Shown in pieces: positions 48,665 through 57,448 of a stretch of 64,000 nucleotides of DNA. The stretch covers positions 62,291-126,290 of the forward strand of contig NZ_JARXRO010000010.1 of assembly GCF_029887935.1 (NCBI RefSeq), read 5' to 3'. The notes under the pieces were generated by a model. The model made no database searches. It was not told the origin of the DNA and saw only the letters and a program-made list of their open reading frames with translations. A program made the translations under genes and the position numbers. The stretch comes from Luteimonas kalidii (GTDB taxonomy: Bacteria; Pseudomonadota; Gammaproteobacteria; Xanthomonadales; Xanthomonadaceae). How positions within the stretch are numbered: position 1 is the first letter of the stretch; each line of letters starts with the position of its first letter.

Positions 48665-50817
48665 ACCGACCCGCCGATGGTGCGGACACCCCCGCCACGA
48701 CCCGCGGCCGGGGCGCGCGCCCGGCGCGTCCGCTCGCGGCCGCGGCCGAAGCCGACGATGCGGATCCGTTGCGTGACCCTGCGCTCTACTTCAATCGCGA
48801 ACTCTCGCAGCTCGACTTCAACTTCCGCGTCCTGGCGCAGGCGCAGGACGACTCGGTCCCGCTGCTGGAGCGGCTGCGCTACCTGTGCATCTCCTGCACC
48901 AATCTCGACGAGTTCTTCGAGATCCGCGCCGCCACCGTGCGCCATGCGCAGGACTTCGGCACCGTGCCCGCGCCGCCCGACGGGCTGGCGCCGGCCACGG
49001 TGCTGCGCCGCATCCACGACCGCGCGGCGGAACTGGTGGATGCGCAGTACCGGTGCTGGAACGAGGTGCTGCGGCCGGCGCTGACCACCAACGGCGTGCG
49101 CGTGCTGGGCCGCGCGCAGTGGACCGCGCGCCAGACCCGCTGGCTGCGCGCCTATTTCCGCGACGAGATCATGCCGGTGCTCTCGCCGCTGGGCCTGGAT
49201 CCCGCGCATCCGTTCCCGAAGATCCTCAACAAGTCGCTCAACATCGTGGTCGTGCTGAAAGGGCGCGATGCGTTCGGGCGGGTCGGCAACCTGGCGATCG
49301 TGCGCGCGCCGCGTTCGCTGCCGCGCATCATCCAGCTGCCCGAACGGATCTCGGGCGGCGAGTACGACTTCGTGTTCCTGTCCTCGGTGCTGTCGGAGTT
49401 CGTGCACGAACTGTTCCCGGGCATGGAGGTCAAGGGCGCCTACCAGTTCCGGGTCACGCGCAACTCCGAACTGATCGTGGACGAGGACGAGGTCGAGAAC
49501 CTCGCCCTGGCGCTGCGCGACGAACTGCAGGGACGCGGCTACCTGCGCGCGATGCGGCTGGAGATCGCGGCCAGCTGCCCCAAGCCGATCGTGCGCACCC
49601 TGCTGCAGAACTTCGAGCTGCCTGAAAACGCGGTCTACCGCATCGACGGGCCGGTCAATCTCAACCGCGTGATCCAGGTCTACGACCTGGTGCAGCGGCC
49701 GGACCTGAAGTTCGCCGCGTTCCAGCCGCGGGTGCCCAAGAACGTCGACGCGATCTTCGAGCTGGTGGCCGAGGGCGACGTGCTGCTGCACCACCCGTTC
49801 GACGCGTTCGCGCCGGTGCTGGAACTGATCAAGCAGGCGGCCGAAGACCCGAACGTGCTCGCGATCAAGCAGACGCTGTACCGCACCGGCAAGGACTCGC
49901 CGATCGTCGAGCACCTGGTGCAGGCGGCGCGCAACGGCAAGGACGTGACCGTGGTGGTGGAGCTGCGTGCGCGCTTCGACGAGGAAGCCAACCTCGGACT
50001 GGCCGACCGGCTGCAGGAGGCCGGCGTGCAGGTCGTCTACGGGGTGGTCGGCTACAAGACCCACGCCAAGATGCTGCTGGTGGTGCGGCGCGAGGGCCGC
50101 AAGCTGCGGCGCTACGTGCACCTGGGCACCGGCAACTACCATTCCGGCACCGCACGCGTGTACACCGACTTCGGCCTGATCAGCGCCGATCCGGACATCG
50201 GCAACGACGTGCACCTGATCTTCCAGCAGCTCTCCGGGCTGGCGCCGGCGATCTCGCTCACGCGCCTGCTGCAGTCGCCGTTCACGCTGCACACCGGGAT
50301 CCTGGCGCGGATCGAACGCGAGACCCGGCACGCGCTCGCAGGCCGACCCGCGCGGATCATCGCCAAGATGAACGCGCTCAACGAACCGCAGGTGATGCGC
50401 GCGCTGTACGCGGCCTCGCAGGCCGGCGTGTCGATCGACCTGATCGTGCGCGGCGCGTGTTCGTTGCGTCCCGGCGTGCCCGGCGTATCGGAGAACATCC
50501 GGGTGCGGTCGATCATCGGCCGCTTCCTCGAGCATCACCGCGTGTACTGGTTCGGCAACGACGGCCAGCCCGAGCTGTTCTGCTCCAGCGCCGACTGGCT
50601 GGAGCGCAACCTGCTGCGCCGGGTGGAGACCTGCTTCCCGGTGCTGGACCCCGAGATCGCCGCCCGCGTACGCGAGGAGGCGCTGGACAACTACCTCGCC
50701 GACAACCTCAACGCCTGGGAATTGCACGAGGACGGGGTTTACCGCAAGCTGGCGCCCGACGGCGACACCATGCCGCACTCGGCGCAAGCCTCCCTGCTGG
50801 CGAAACTCTGCGGATGA
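48661..50817 (+). CDS. ppk1: Polyphosphate kinase 1
   Basis: Reversibly makes inorganic polyphosphate from ATP. 718 residues: a basic, Ala-rich lead of about 35 residues, then YFNRELSQLDFNFRVLAQA and the kinase core. The phospho-His lies in YVHLGTGN and the second catalytic His in LEHHRVYWFGN; LAIKQTLYRTGKDSPI is the family signature. The GTG start overlaps the phoR stop, which ties polyphosphate synthesis to the phosphate regulon. Its stop overlaps the ppx start. Confidence 0.97.
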   Translation: MNRPADGADTPATTRGRGARPARPLAAAAEADDADPLRDPALYFNRELSQLDFNFRVLAQAQDDSVPLLERLRYLCISCTNLDEFFEIRAATVRHAQDFGTVPAPPDGLAPATVLRRIHDRAAELVDAQYRCWNEVLRPALTTNGVRVLGRAQWTARQTRWLRAYFRDEIMPVLSPLGLDPAHPFPKILNKSLNIVVVLKGRDAFGRVGNLAIVRAPRSLPRIIQLPERISGGEYDFVFLSSVLSEFVHELFPGMEVKGAYQFRVTRNSELIVDEDEVENLALALRDELQGRGYLRAMRLEIAASCPKPIVRTLLQNFELPENAVYRIDGPVNLNRVIQVYDLVQRPDLKFAAFQPRVPKNVDAIFELVAEGDVLLHHPFDAFAPVLELIKQAAEDPNVLAIKQTLYRTGKDSPIVEHLVQAARNGKDVTVVVELRARFDEEANLGLADRLQEAGVQVVYGVVGYKTHAKMLLVVRREGRKLRRYVHLGTGNYHSGTARVYTDFGLISADPDIGNDVHLIFQQLSGLAPAISLTRLLQSPFTLHTGILARIERETRHALAGRPARIIAKMNALNEPQVMRALYAASQAGVSIDLIVRGACSLRPGVPGVSENIRVRSIIGRFLEHHRVYWFGNDGQPELFCSSADWLERNLLRRVETCFPVLDPEIAARVREEALDNYLADNLNAWELHEDGVYRKLAPDGDTMPHSAQASLLAKLCG

Positions 50818-52352
50818 TGGATGCGCTCGCCCGTGCGGGATCCCTGACCTCGCCGCTGCGCGACGGGGACATGCTGGCCGCGATCGACCTGGGTTCCAAC
50901 AGCTTCCACATGGTGGTCGCCAGCTACACGCTGGGCCAGCTGCGCATCGTCGACCGGCTGCGCGAGACGGTGCGCCTGGCCGAGGGACTGGACGTCAAGG
51001 GCGGCCTGTCGCTGGACGTGCGCCAGCGCGCGCTGACCTGCCTGGCGCGGTTCGGCCAGCGCATCCGCGACATCCCGCCGCAGCGCGTGCGCGCGCTCGC
51101 CACCAACACCGTGCGCCTGCTGGCCGCGCCGCAGTCGTTCCTGGTGCCGGCCGAGACCGCGCTCGGACACGGCATCGAGGTGATCTCGGGCCGCGAGGAA
51201 GCGCGCCTGATCTACCTCGGCGTCGCCCACGCCCAACCGCCCAAGCCCGACAGCCTGCGGCTGGTGGTCGACATCGGCGGTGGTTCCACCGAATGCATCA
51301 TCGGCCGCGGCTTCCAGGCCATCGAGCGCGAAAGCCTGCAGGTGGGCTGCATCGCCACCACGCGACGGTTCTTCGGCAACGGCAAGCTGTCGCGCAGGAA
51401 GTGGCGCGAGGCGGTGATCGAGGTCGGTGCGGAGTTCCAGCAGTTCGCCAACGCCTATCGCACCCTGGGCTGGAACGAGGCGATCGGCGCCTCCGGCACC
51501 TGCAAGGCGATCGGCGAGATCTGCGCGGCGATGAAGCTCACCAAGGGAGCGGTCACTGCCGAGGCGCTGCCCCAGGTCCGCGACCGGCTGCTGCAGGCCG
51601 GCAGCATCGAGGCCATCGACCTGCCCGGCCTGTCCGACGACCGCCGCCCGATCATCGCCGGCGGCGTGCTGGTCCTGGAAGCCGCATTCGATGCGCTCGG
51701 GCTCGCGCGCATGGCAGTGAGCAAGGCGGCGATGCGCGAGGGCGTGCTGTACGACATGCTCGGACGGGGCAGCGAACACGATCCACGCGAGGCGTCGATC
51801 GACGCGCTCACCCTGCGCTACGGCATCGACGTGGACCAGGCCTCGCGCGTGGAGGCGACCGCCATCCGCCTTTACGAGCAGGCCGCGCCGGCGTGGAAGC
51901 TCGAACCGGACGACCTGCTGATGCTGGCCTGGGCCGCGCGGCTGCATGAACTCGGCCTGGCGATTGCGCACAGCCAGTACCAGGTGCACGGGGCCTACGT
52001 GATCGAGCATTCCGACATCGCCGGCTTCTCGCGCCAGGAGCAGCAGTTCCTGGCGGCACTGGTGCGTACCCACCGGCGGCGGATCCCGAAGTCCGCCTTC
52101 GACGCCCTGCCCGACCGCCTGCTCGGCGCGGCCCGGCGCACCGCGGCGCTGCTGCGCGTCTCGGCGCTGCTGCACCGCGCGCGCGATGCCGATCCGATCC
52201 CGCGCCTGGACCTGGAGGTCGAGGACAACCGGATGACGTTGCGCCTGGCCCGGCGCTGGCTGGAGAACCGGCCCCTGCTGCGCGCCGACCTCGAGGGCGA
52301 ACCGGCCGACATCGCCACGCTCGGCGTACAGCTGGCCATCAGCGCCGACTGA
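50814..52352 (+). CDS. ppx: Exopolyphosphatase (Ppx/GppA family)
   Basis: Removes terminal phosphate from polyphosphate, and may act on pppGpp. 512 residues: actin-like ATPase fold with AIDLGSNSFHMVVA near residue 22, ATNTVRLL, GREEARLIYLGV, the second phosphate loop VDIGGGSTECI, and a C-terminal HD-like domain (RLHELGLAIAHSQYQVHGAYVI). The ATG at 50814 overlaps the ppk stop, so the four genes phoB-phoR-ppk-ppx form one regulatory block. A second ATG follows immediately at 50817. Confidence 0.95.
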   Translation: MMDALARAGSLTSPLRDGDMLAAIDLGSNSFHMVVASYTLGQLRIVDRLRETVRLAEGLDVKGGLSLDVRQRALTCLARFGQRIRDIPPQRVRALATNTVRLLAAPQSFLVPAETALGHGIEVISGREEARLIYLGVAHAQPPKPDSLRLVVDIGGGSTECIIGRGFQAIERESLQVGCIATTRRFFGNGKLSRRKWREAVIEVGAEFQQFANAYRTLGWNEAIGASGTCKAIGEICAAMKLTKGAVTAEALPQVRDRLLQAGSIEAIDLPGLSDDRRPIIAGGVLVLEAAFDALGLARMAVSKAAMREGVLYDMLGRGSEHDPREASIDALTLRYGIDVDQASRVEATAIRLYEQAAPAWKLEPDDLLMLAWAARLHELGLAIAHSQYQVHGAYVIEHSDIAGFSRQEQQFLAALVRTHRRRIPKSAFDALPDRLLGAARRTAALLRVSALLHRARDADPIPRLDLEVEDNRMTLRLARRWLENRPLLRADLEGEPADIATLGVQLAISAD

Positions 52353-52470
52353 GACCGCTGTCCGTCGGCCCCACGCCGCCGCGGCGCGGCCCCGCCGTCA
52401 TCGCGCGGTCACGCGCCTGCCACCGGCCCTTCATGCCCGCGTTGCAGCATGGCCCGAACGCGGAGGCCGC

Positions 52471-53619
52471 ATGCATTACGCCATCGTCACCGAGACCTAC
52501 CCCCCCGAGGTCAACGGCGTCGCGCTGACCGTCAGGTCGCTCGAGACCGGGCTGCGCGAACGCGGCCATGCAGTGTCGATCGTGCGGCCGCGGCAGGACG
52601 GGGCGACACCGCCCGAGGCCGATGAACTGCTCGTGCGCGGGATCGCGCTACCACGCTACCCGGGACTGCGTGCCGGGTTGCCTGCCACCGCAACGCTGGC
52701 ACGGACCTGGCGCGACGCGCGTCCGGATGCGGTCTACGTCGCCACCGAGGGTCCGCTGGGCTGGTCCGCCCTGCGCGCCGCGCGCCGCGCCGGCATTCCG
52801 GTGGCCACGGGCTTCCATACCCGCTTCGACACCTACATGCGCGACTACCGCATGCCCTGGCTTGAGCCGGTGGCGCTGCGCTGGATGCGTCATTTCCACA
52901 ATCGGGCCCACGCCACCCTGGTGCCGACCCGGGAACTCGACATCTTCCTGCGCGCGCGCGGCTTCGCGCACGTGCGTCTGCTGCGGCGTGCAGTGGACAC
53001 CGGTCTGTTCGACCCGGTGCGCCGCGACGCCGCGCTGCGGGCATCGATCGGGGTCGCCACGGACGCGCCGCTGGTGATCCACGTCGGCCGGATCGCGGCG
53101 GAGAAGAACCTGGCACTGGCGGTACGCGCCTTCCGCGCCCTGCAGGCGCAGCGGCCGGATGCACGCTACGTGTGGGTCGGCGAAGGGCCGATGCGCGCGT
53201 CGCTGCAGCGTGAGAATCCCGACTTCGTGTTCACCGGCGTGCGTCGTGGCGAGGCGCTGGCGCGGCTGTTCGCGTGCGCCGACCTGTTCGCCTTCCCGAG
53301 CCTGAGCGAAACCTTCGGCAACGTCACCCTGGAAGCGATGGCCAGCGGCGTCCCGGTGGTGGCCTACGACTACGGCGCGGCGCGCGAACACCTGCGCGAT
53401 GGCGAGCATGGAGCGGCCATCGTGCCCGGCGACGGCGACGCGTTCGTGGACGCGGTCGCGCGCATCGGCAGCGATGCCGACGCGATGCGCGCCATGGGCG
53501 CAGCCGCGCGCCAGGCGGTGCTGGGGCTCTCGCCGACACGCGTGGCCGCCGACTTCGACGATCTGCTGTCGAACCTGCACGAACCGGAGTCCGCACATGT
53601 CCACCGCGCCGCAGCCTAG
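52471..53619 (+). CDS. GT4-family glycosyltransferase (MgtA/SqdX-like)
   Basis: A 382-residue GT-B fold retaining transferase. The N-terminus ITETYPPEVNGVA-like segment (TETYPPEVNGV) and GFHTRFDTYM are typical of diacylglycerol- or phosphatidylinositol-sugar transferases. The donor site shows HVGRIAAEKNL and the E-x7-E motif in SLSETFGNVTLEAMASG. GGAGG precedes the ATG by five bases. It overlaps the PAP2 gene by 23 bp and follows the phosphate block, which would suit making glycolipid under phosphate shortage; that is inference. Confidence 0.88.
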   Translation: MHYAIVTETYPPEVNGVALTVRSLETGLRERGHAVSIVRPRQDGATPPEADELLVRGIALPRYPGLRAGLPATATLARTWRDARPDAVYVATEGPLGWSALRAARRAGIPVATGFHTRFDTYMRDYRMPWLEPVALRWMRHFHNRAHATLVPTRELDIFLRARGFAHVRLLRRAVDTGLFDPVRRDAALRASIGVATDAPLVIHVGRIAAEKNLALAVRAFRALQAQRPDARYVWVGEGPMRASLQRENPDFVFTGVRRGEALARLFACADLFAFPSLSETFGNVTLEAMASGVPVVAYDYGAAREHLRDGEHGAAIVPGDGDAFVDAVARIGSDADAMRAMGAAARQAVLGLSPTRVAADFDDLLSNLHEPESAHVHRAAA

Positions 53620-54145
53620 CTGGTGGTCCCAGAGCGATTCGGGCTGGTGCCTGCGCGCCAACCGCGCAGGCTCCCGGCTGTCGATCCGGCGCTATTTCGC
53701 CGCGATCAGCCGGCTCGGCGATGGCGTGTTCTGGTACACCCTGATGGCCGCCATGGTGCTGGTCGACGGCCGCGAGGGACTGCTCGCCAGCCTGCACCTG
53801 GCGGTCACCGGCGTGGTCGCCCTGAGCCTGTACAAGGGGCTCAAGCGCTGGACGCGCCGGCCGCGGCCGTTCGCGGCCGACGGACGCATCCGCGCCTGGA
53901 TCGCGCCGCTGGACGAGTTCAGCTTTCCGTCCGGGCACACGCTGCATGCGGTCGCGTTCACCGTGGTCGCGTCGGCGCACTATCCGGCGCTGGCCTGGCT
54001 GCTGCTGCCGTTCACCGCGAGCGTCGGCATCTCGCGCGTGGTACTCGGCCTGCACTACCCCAGCGACGTGCTCGCGGCGACCGCGATCGGTGGTGGACTC
54101 GCGGGCCTGTCCCTCTGGATCGGGCTGCCGCTGCTCGCATCCTGA
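53597..54145 (+). CDS. PAP2-family membrane phosphatase
   Basis: A 182-residue membrane phosphatase acting on lipid phosphates such as phosphatidate or undecaprenyl pyrophosphate. All three motifs are present: KRWTRRPRP (K-x6-RP), PSGHT and SRVVLGLHYPSD (SR-x5-H-x3-D). Four to five hydrophobic helices. GGAG lies seven bases before the ATG, inside the end of the glycosyltransferase gene, so the two are translated together and probably share a lipid pathway. Confidence 0.92.
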   Translation: MSTAPQPSWWSQSDSGWCLRANRAGSRLSIRRYFAAISRLGDGVFWYTLMAAMVLVDGREGLLASLHLAVTGVVALSLYKGLKRWTRRPRPFAADGRIRAWIAPLDEFSFPSGHTLHAVAFTVVASAHYPALAWLLLPFTASVGISRVVLGLHYPSDVLAATAIGGGLAGLSLWIGLPLLAS

Positions 54146-54215
54146 CATCCCGGGTGCGATGCCCCGGCCGCGGTGTCTCCAGGCATCACCACGACACGGG
54201 GGGTGGCTGCGTCGC

Positions 54216-55118
54216 TTACCCGAGCCGTTCCACCCGTGCCGTCGACAGCGCGGGCACGCACTGTCCGGGCCAGTCGCGGTCGTTGGCGACCTGGGCCGTG
54301 GCGCGGCTCACCTCCAGCGCCGCGACATCGATATCCGCGAACACCCAGCCCGCGCCGGCCTGCGCGCCGCTGTGCTCGCAGGCCAGCACGCCATCGGCCG
54401 GAAACCCCGTGTCCATCGGCGCGAACACGGCCGCCTCCCCGGTATTGACGTCCAGCGCCGCGCTCCACGGCGCCTCGCCGGCGGTCACCGCCTGCGCCAC
54501 GAAACAGCGGTTCTCCAGCGCGCGTGCCAGGCAGCCCACCCGCACCCGGGTGGCGCCGGCCGCGGTATCGGTGCAGCTGGGGACCAGCAGCAGGCGTGCA
54601 CCAGCCTCGCACTGCGCGCGCACCGGCAGCGGGAACTCGATGTCGTAGCAGACCGCGACTCCCAGGCGCAGGCCTTCGAACTCGAACACCTTCAGTGCGC
54701 CGCCGGGTTCGATCACGCCGGCGCCGCGCTCGAACCCGGTCAGCTGCAGCTTGTCCTGCCAGGCCTGCCCGCCGCCGGGCAGGAAGAGGTCGCAGCGGTT
54801 GCGGTAGCGGGCGCGGGCGCCGCCGACGTCGAGCAGGAAGCTGCCCGCCGCCACCAGCAGGCCGGTCTCGCGCGCGAGGCCGGAAAACAGGTCGATCCAT
54901 GCCGCCCTGTGCTGCTGGACCGCGGCGAGGGAGGCGTGCAGGTCGGCTGCGACGGAGGGTTCGAACGTCGCCGCCAGCTCCAGCGACAGGTATTCGGGCA
55001 GCACCGCGATGCGCGCGCCATTCGACGCGGCCTCGATCAGGATCCGCCGCTGACGTGCGGCGAACGCCCCGAACTCCGCAGGCTGGCCCACCGCGTAGTG
55101 CGCGACTGCGATCCTCAT
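54216..55118 (-). CDS. Carbon-nitrogen hydrolase (nitrilase superfamily)
   Basis: Amidase or related C-N hydrolase, 300 residues. The triad is complete: Glu42 (VLPEYLS), Lys123 (WQDKLQLTGFE) and Cys157 (GVAVCYDIEFP). The substrate is not evident; the closest feel is to omega-amidase or N-carbamoyl hydrolases often found fused or adjacent to GNAT domains. The ATG overlaps the GNAT stop (ATGA). In several bacteria a GNAT domain and a nitrilase domain are fused in one protein, and this coupled pair may be the split version. Confidence 0.9.
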   Translation of the reverse strand: MRIAVAHYAVGQPAEFGAFAARQRRILIEAASNGARIAVLPEYLSLELAATFEPSVAADLHASLAAVQQHRAAWIDLFSGLARETGLLVAAGSFLLDVGGARARYRNRCDLFLPGGGQAWQDKLQLTGFERGAGVIEPGGALKVFEFEGLRLGVAVCYDIEFPLPVRAQCEAGARLLLVPSCTDTAAGATRVRVGCLARALENRCFVAQAVTAGEAPWSAALDVNTGEAAVFAPMDTGFPADGVLACEHSGAQAGAGWVFADIDVAALEVSRATAQVANDRDWPGQCVPALSTARVERLG

Positions 55119-55738
55119 GCCGGCTCCAGCGCGCGCATCCACACCTGCAGCGCGTGCATGCACGGACCGCGGCCGGGTTCCGTCCACTCCAGCTCCATCG
55201 CCAGACCGGGACGGGGCGCGTAGCCGCGACCGCGCCAGAACGAGGCGTGGCTGCGCGGGTGGGCCGGACGGCGCGGATCATCGGGGTCGCGCTCCACCGC
55301 CGCGAACGCGGTCCAGGCGAAGCCGCCGAGCGTGCGCGCATGCGCCTCCCGGCCGTCGAAGAAGGCGTGGCCGATGCCGTGGCCGCGCCACTGCGGCAGC
55401 AGGACGGACTCGCCGAAGTAGAACACCTGCGCCGGATCTGTCCCCTGCGCCTCGAACGGCACGCGGAACGCCGCCGCCTCGTCCGCGAGCGGGATCCCGG
55501 TGGCCGCCCCGACCATCTCGTCTCCCGCCAGCGCCAGCACGAACACGCTGCGCGGCGACGCGGCGTACGCCGCGAGGTAGTCGCGTTCGTAGGCCGCGTC
55601 GCCCTGGTAGAGGTAGGGCCACTCGCGGAACACCGCCATGCGCAACGCGGCGATGTGCTCGAGATGCCGGGACGCCTCCGGTCCGCTCGCGGTCTCGATC
55701 CGCCAGGCGTGCGCGGGCAACGGGGGTGAATGCGGCAT
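55115..55738 (-). CDS. GNAT-family N-acetyltransferase
   Basis: A 207-residue acyl-CoA N-acyltransferase. The acetyl-CoA loop is QWRGHGIGHAFFDGREAHA, preceded by the beta-strand VFYFGESVLLP; an N-terminal part LRMAVFREWPYLYQGD is shared with GNAT domains next to nitrilases. The acceptor is unknown. The ATG at 55738 has a poor ribosome site. It is translationally coupled to the nitrilase gene. Confidence 0.88.
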   Translation of the reverse strand: MPHSPPLPAHAWRIETASGPEASRHLEHIAALRMAVFREWPYLYQGDAAYERDYLAAYAASPRSVFVLALAGDEMVGAATGIPLADEAAAFRVPFEAQGTDPAQVFYFGESVLLPQWRGHGIGHAFFDGREAHARTLGGFAWTAFAAVERDPDDPRRPAHPRSHASFWRGRGYAPRPGLAMELEWTEPGRGPCMHALQVWMRALEPA

Positions 55739-55984
55739 CTTGGGGGCGCTGTGCGGGAAGGTTCCATGATGCCGCCGGCAGCGCACGGGTGCACGCGATG
55801 AGGGGTCAACGCCACGCTCCTGACGCAACGCTCGAGTCGCACCGGGGTCGAGCGATGCCGTGCAGCGGAACGGCGCTCCACGGCAGTGCCCGGCATGGCG
55901 AACCGTCGCGCGGCGACTGGAGGGGCCGCCGCGCTCCCCGTGACCCGGGCGGCCGGGTACCATGCGTGCCCGGCCGCATCCGGG

Positions 55985-57349
55985 TCAGGGCAGGCGTGGC
56001 GGGCCGCCCGTCGACAGCTGGTACCAGTCCACCCGGCGGGTCACCACCATGATCGCGGCCAGGATCAGGAACAGCAGACCCGAGCCGAGCACCAGCGCGT
56101 TGTCTTCCGACACCAGCAGGCCGTACAGGGCGCCGTAGAGCGTCGCCAGCATCAGCGCGAAGCCGGCGCCGCGCGCGCGGCTGCGCAACACGTGCGAAAG
56201 ATAGAACCCGAGCAGGCCGATGCACGCGGTCGCGGCCGCCAGGTAGGCCCAGCCGAAGGGGATGTGTTCGGACAGGCTGACCAGCAGCAGGAAGAAGATC
56301 GCCAGTGCCAGCCCCGCCAGGCCGTACTGGATCGGATGGATGCGCAGCTGCTTCACCAGCTCCAGCATGAAGAAGCCGACGAAGGTCAGCAGCACGAACA
56401 GCAGCCCGTACTTGGTGGCGCGGTCGGCCTGGGCGTAGCCGTCCACCGGATCCACCAGCGAGACCGCGATCGCGTCCAGGCCGCCGTCGAGGCCATCGCC
56501 CAGCTGCGCGACCGACGCGGACGACAGCGACGCGCCGCCGCGGTACTGCGCCTGGGCATTGGTCGCCAGCGACGACACCTGCCAGGTCGCGCGAAAGCCG
56601 TCGGCATCGATCTCGTGCCGGGTGGGCAGGAAGGCGCCATTGAAGCGCGGGTGCGGCCAGGCCGATGCCAGCGTGACCCGCGTCTGCTGGGCGAGCGGCG
56701 CGATCGCCAGCGATTCCGCGCCGGCCAGTTCGAACTCCAGCTGCGTCGTCAGCGCCAGGCGCGCGCCGGCCGCGGGCACGGCCAGGCGCACGTGCACACC
56801 GGGCGCGTCGCGGTGCCCGAGTCCCTGCAGCAGCGGCGTGCCGGCGCCGTCGACCTGCAGCCGCGGCGCGCCGCGCAGGCCGCGCACGTCGGCCAGGCCC
56901 CAGGCCAGCCATGGCTGGCCGATGCGGCGCGGCAGCGCCGGGTCCGCGTCGCGCGGGATACGCGCGTCGAACGTGGCCGACAGCCGTCCCTCCAGCGCAT
57001 ACATGCGCACCTCGTGCAGTCCCAGTCGACGCGTGTACGGGCGCAGGGTGCCGTCGAGCGCCTGCGAGCCGGGGAAGAACAGCCACTGCCCGCTCTCGCC
57101 GTCGCGCCGCACCCGTCGCACCACCTCGCCGCGCGCGCCCTTCTCCTCCACCTCGACCACCTCGGTCCAGGGCACCACCAGCACCGGCCCGGCGATCCCC
57201 TGCGCCGCCGCCTCGCTGCGCGCGATGCTCTGCACCGCCTGCGCGCGATGGAGCTGGCGGTCGTGGATCACGCCGCGCACCAGCACCAGCGGCACCAGGA
57301 TCGCCAGGGTCATGCCCAGCACCATCAGGATCTTCAGCCAAAGCCGCAT
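55985..57349 (-). CDS. creD: Inner membrane protein CreD
   Basis: Target gene of the CreBC two-component system, associated with envelope integrity and, in Stenotrophomonas and Aeromonas, with beta-lactam response. 454 residues: one N-terminal helix (residues 4-25), a large periplasmic domain rich in beta structure (about 30-330), then five or six C-terminal helices (YGLLFVLLTFVGFFMLEL onward). The family segment HPIQYGLAGLALAIFFLLL is present. GAGGAG lies eight bases before the ATG, and a cre tag lies 69 bp upstream. Confidence 0.95.
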   Translation of the reverse strand: MRLWLKILMVLGMTLAILVPLVLVRGVIHDRQLHRAQAVQSIARSEAAAQGIAGPVLVVPWTEVVEVEEKGARGEVVRRVRRDGESGQWLFFPGSQALDGTLRPYTRRLGLHEVRMYALEGRLSATFDARIPRDADPALPRRIGQPWLAWGLADVRGLRGAPRLQVDGAGTPLLQGLGHRDAPGVHVRLAVPAAGARLALTTQLEFELAGAESLAIAPLAQQTRVTLASAWPHPRFNGAFLPTRHEIDADGFRATWQVSSLATNAQAQYRGGASLSSASVAQLGDGLDGGLDAIAVSLVDPVDGYAQADRATKYGLLFVLLTFVGFFMLELVKQLRIHPIQYGLAGLALAIFFLLLVSLSEHIPFGWAYLAAATACIGLLGFYLSHVLRSRARGAGFALMLATLYGALYGLLVSEDNALVLGSGLLFLILAAIMVVTRRVDWYQLSTGGPPRLP

Positions 57350-57417
57350 CGCACCGCTCCTCGTGGGTTGTCGGTGCGCAGCGTGGCGCGCGCCTGCGAG
57401 GCGACGATGGCGCGACG

Positions 57418-57433
57418 GTGAGGCGAACGTGAA
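57418..57433 (-). promoter_or_regulatory. cre tag (CreB-binding site) in front of creD
   Basis: Minus strand TTCAC-GTTCGC-CTCAC; the consensus is TTCAC-N6-TTCAC, so 9 of 10 positions match with exact spacing. It lies between creC and creD, 69 bp upstream of the creD ATG, as in other CreBC bacteria. Confidence 0.85.
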
Positions 57434-57448
57434 GTGCTCGCGTCGGGC

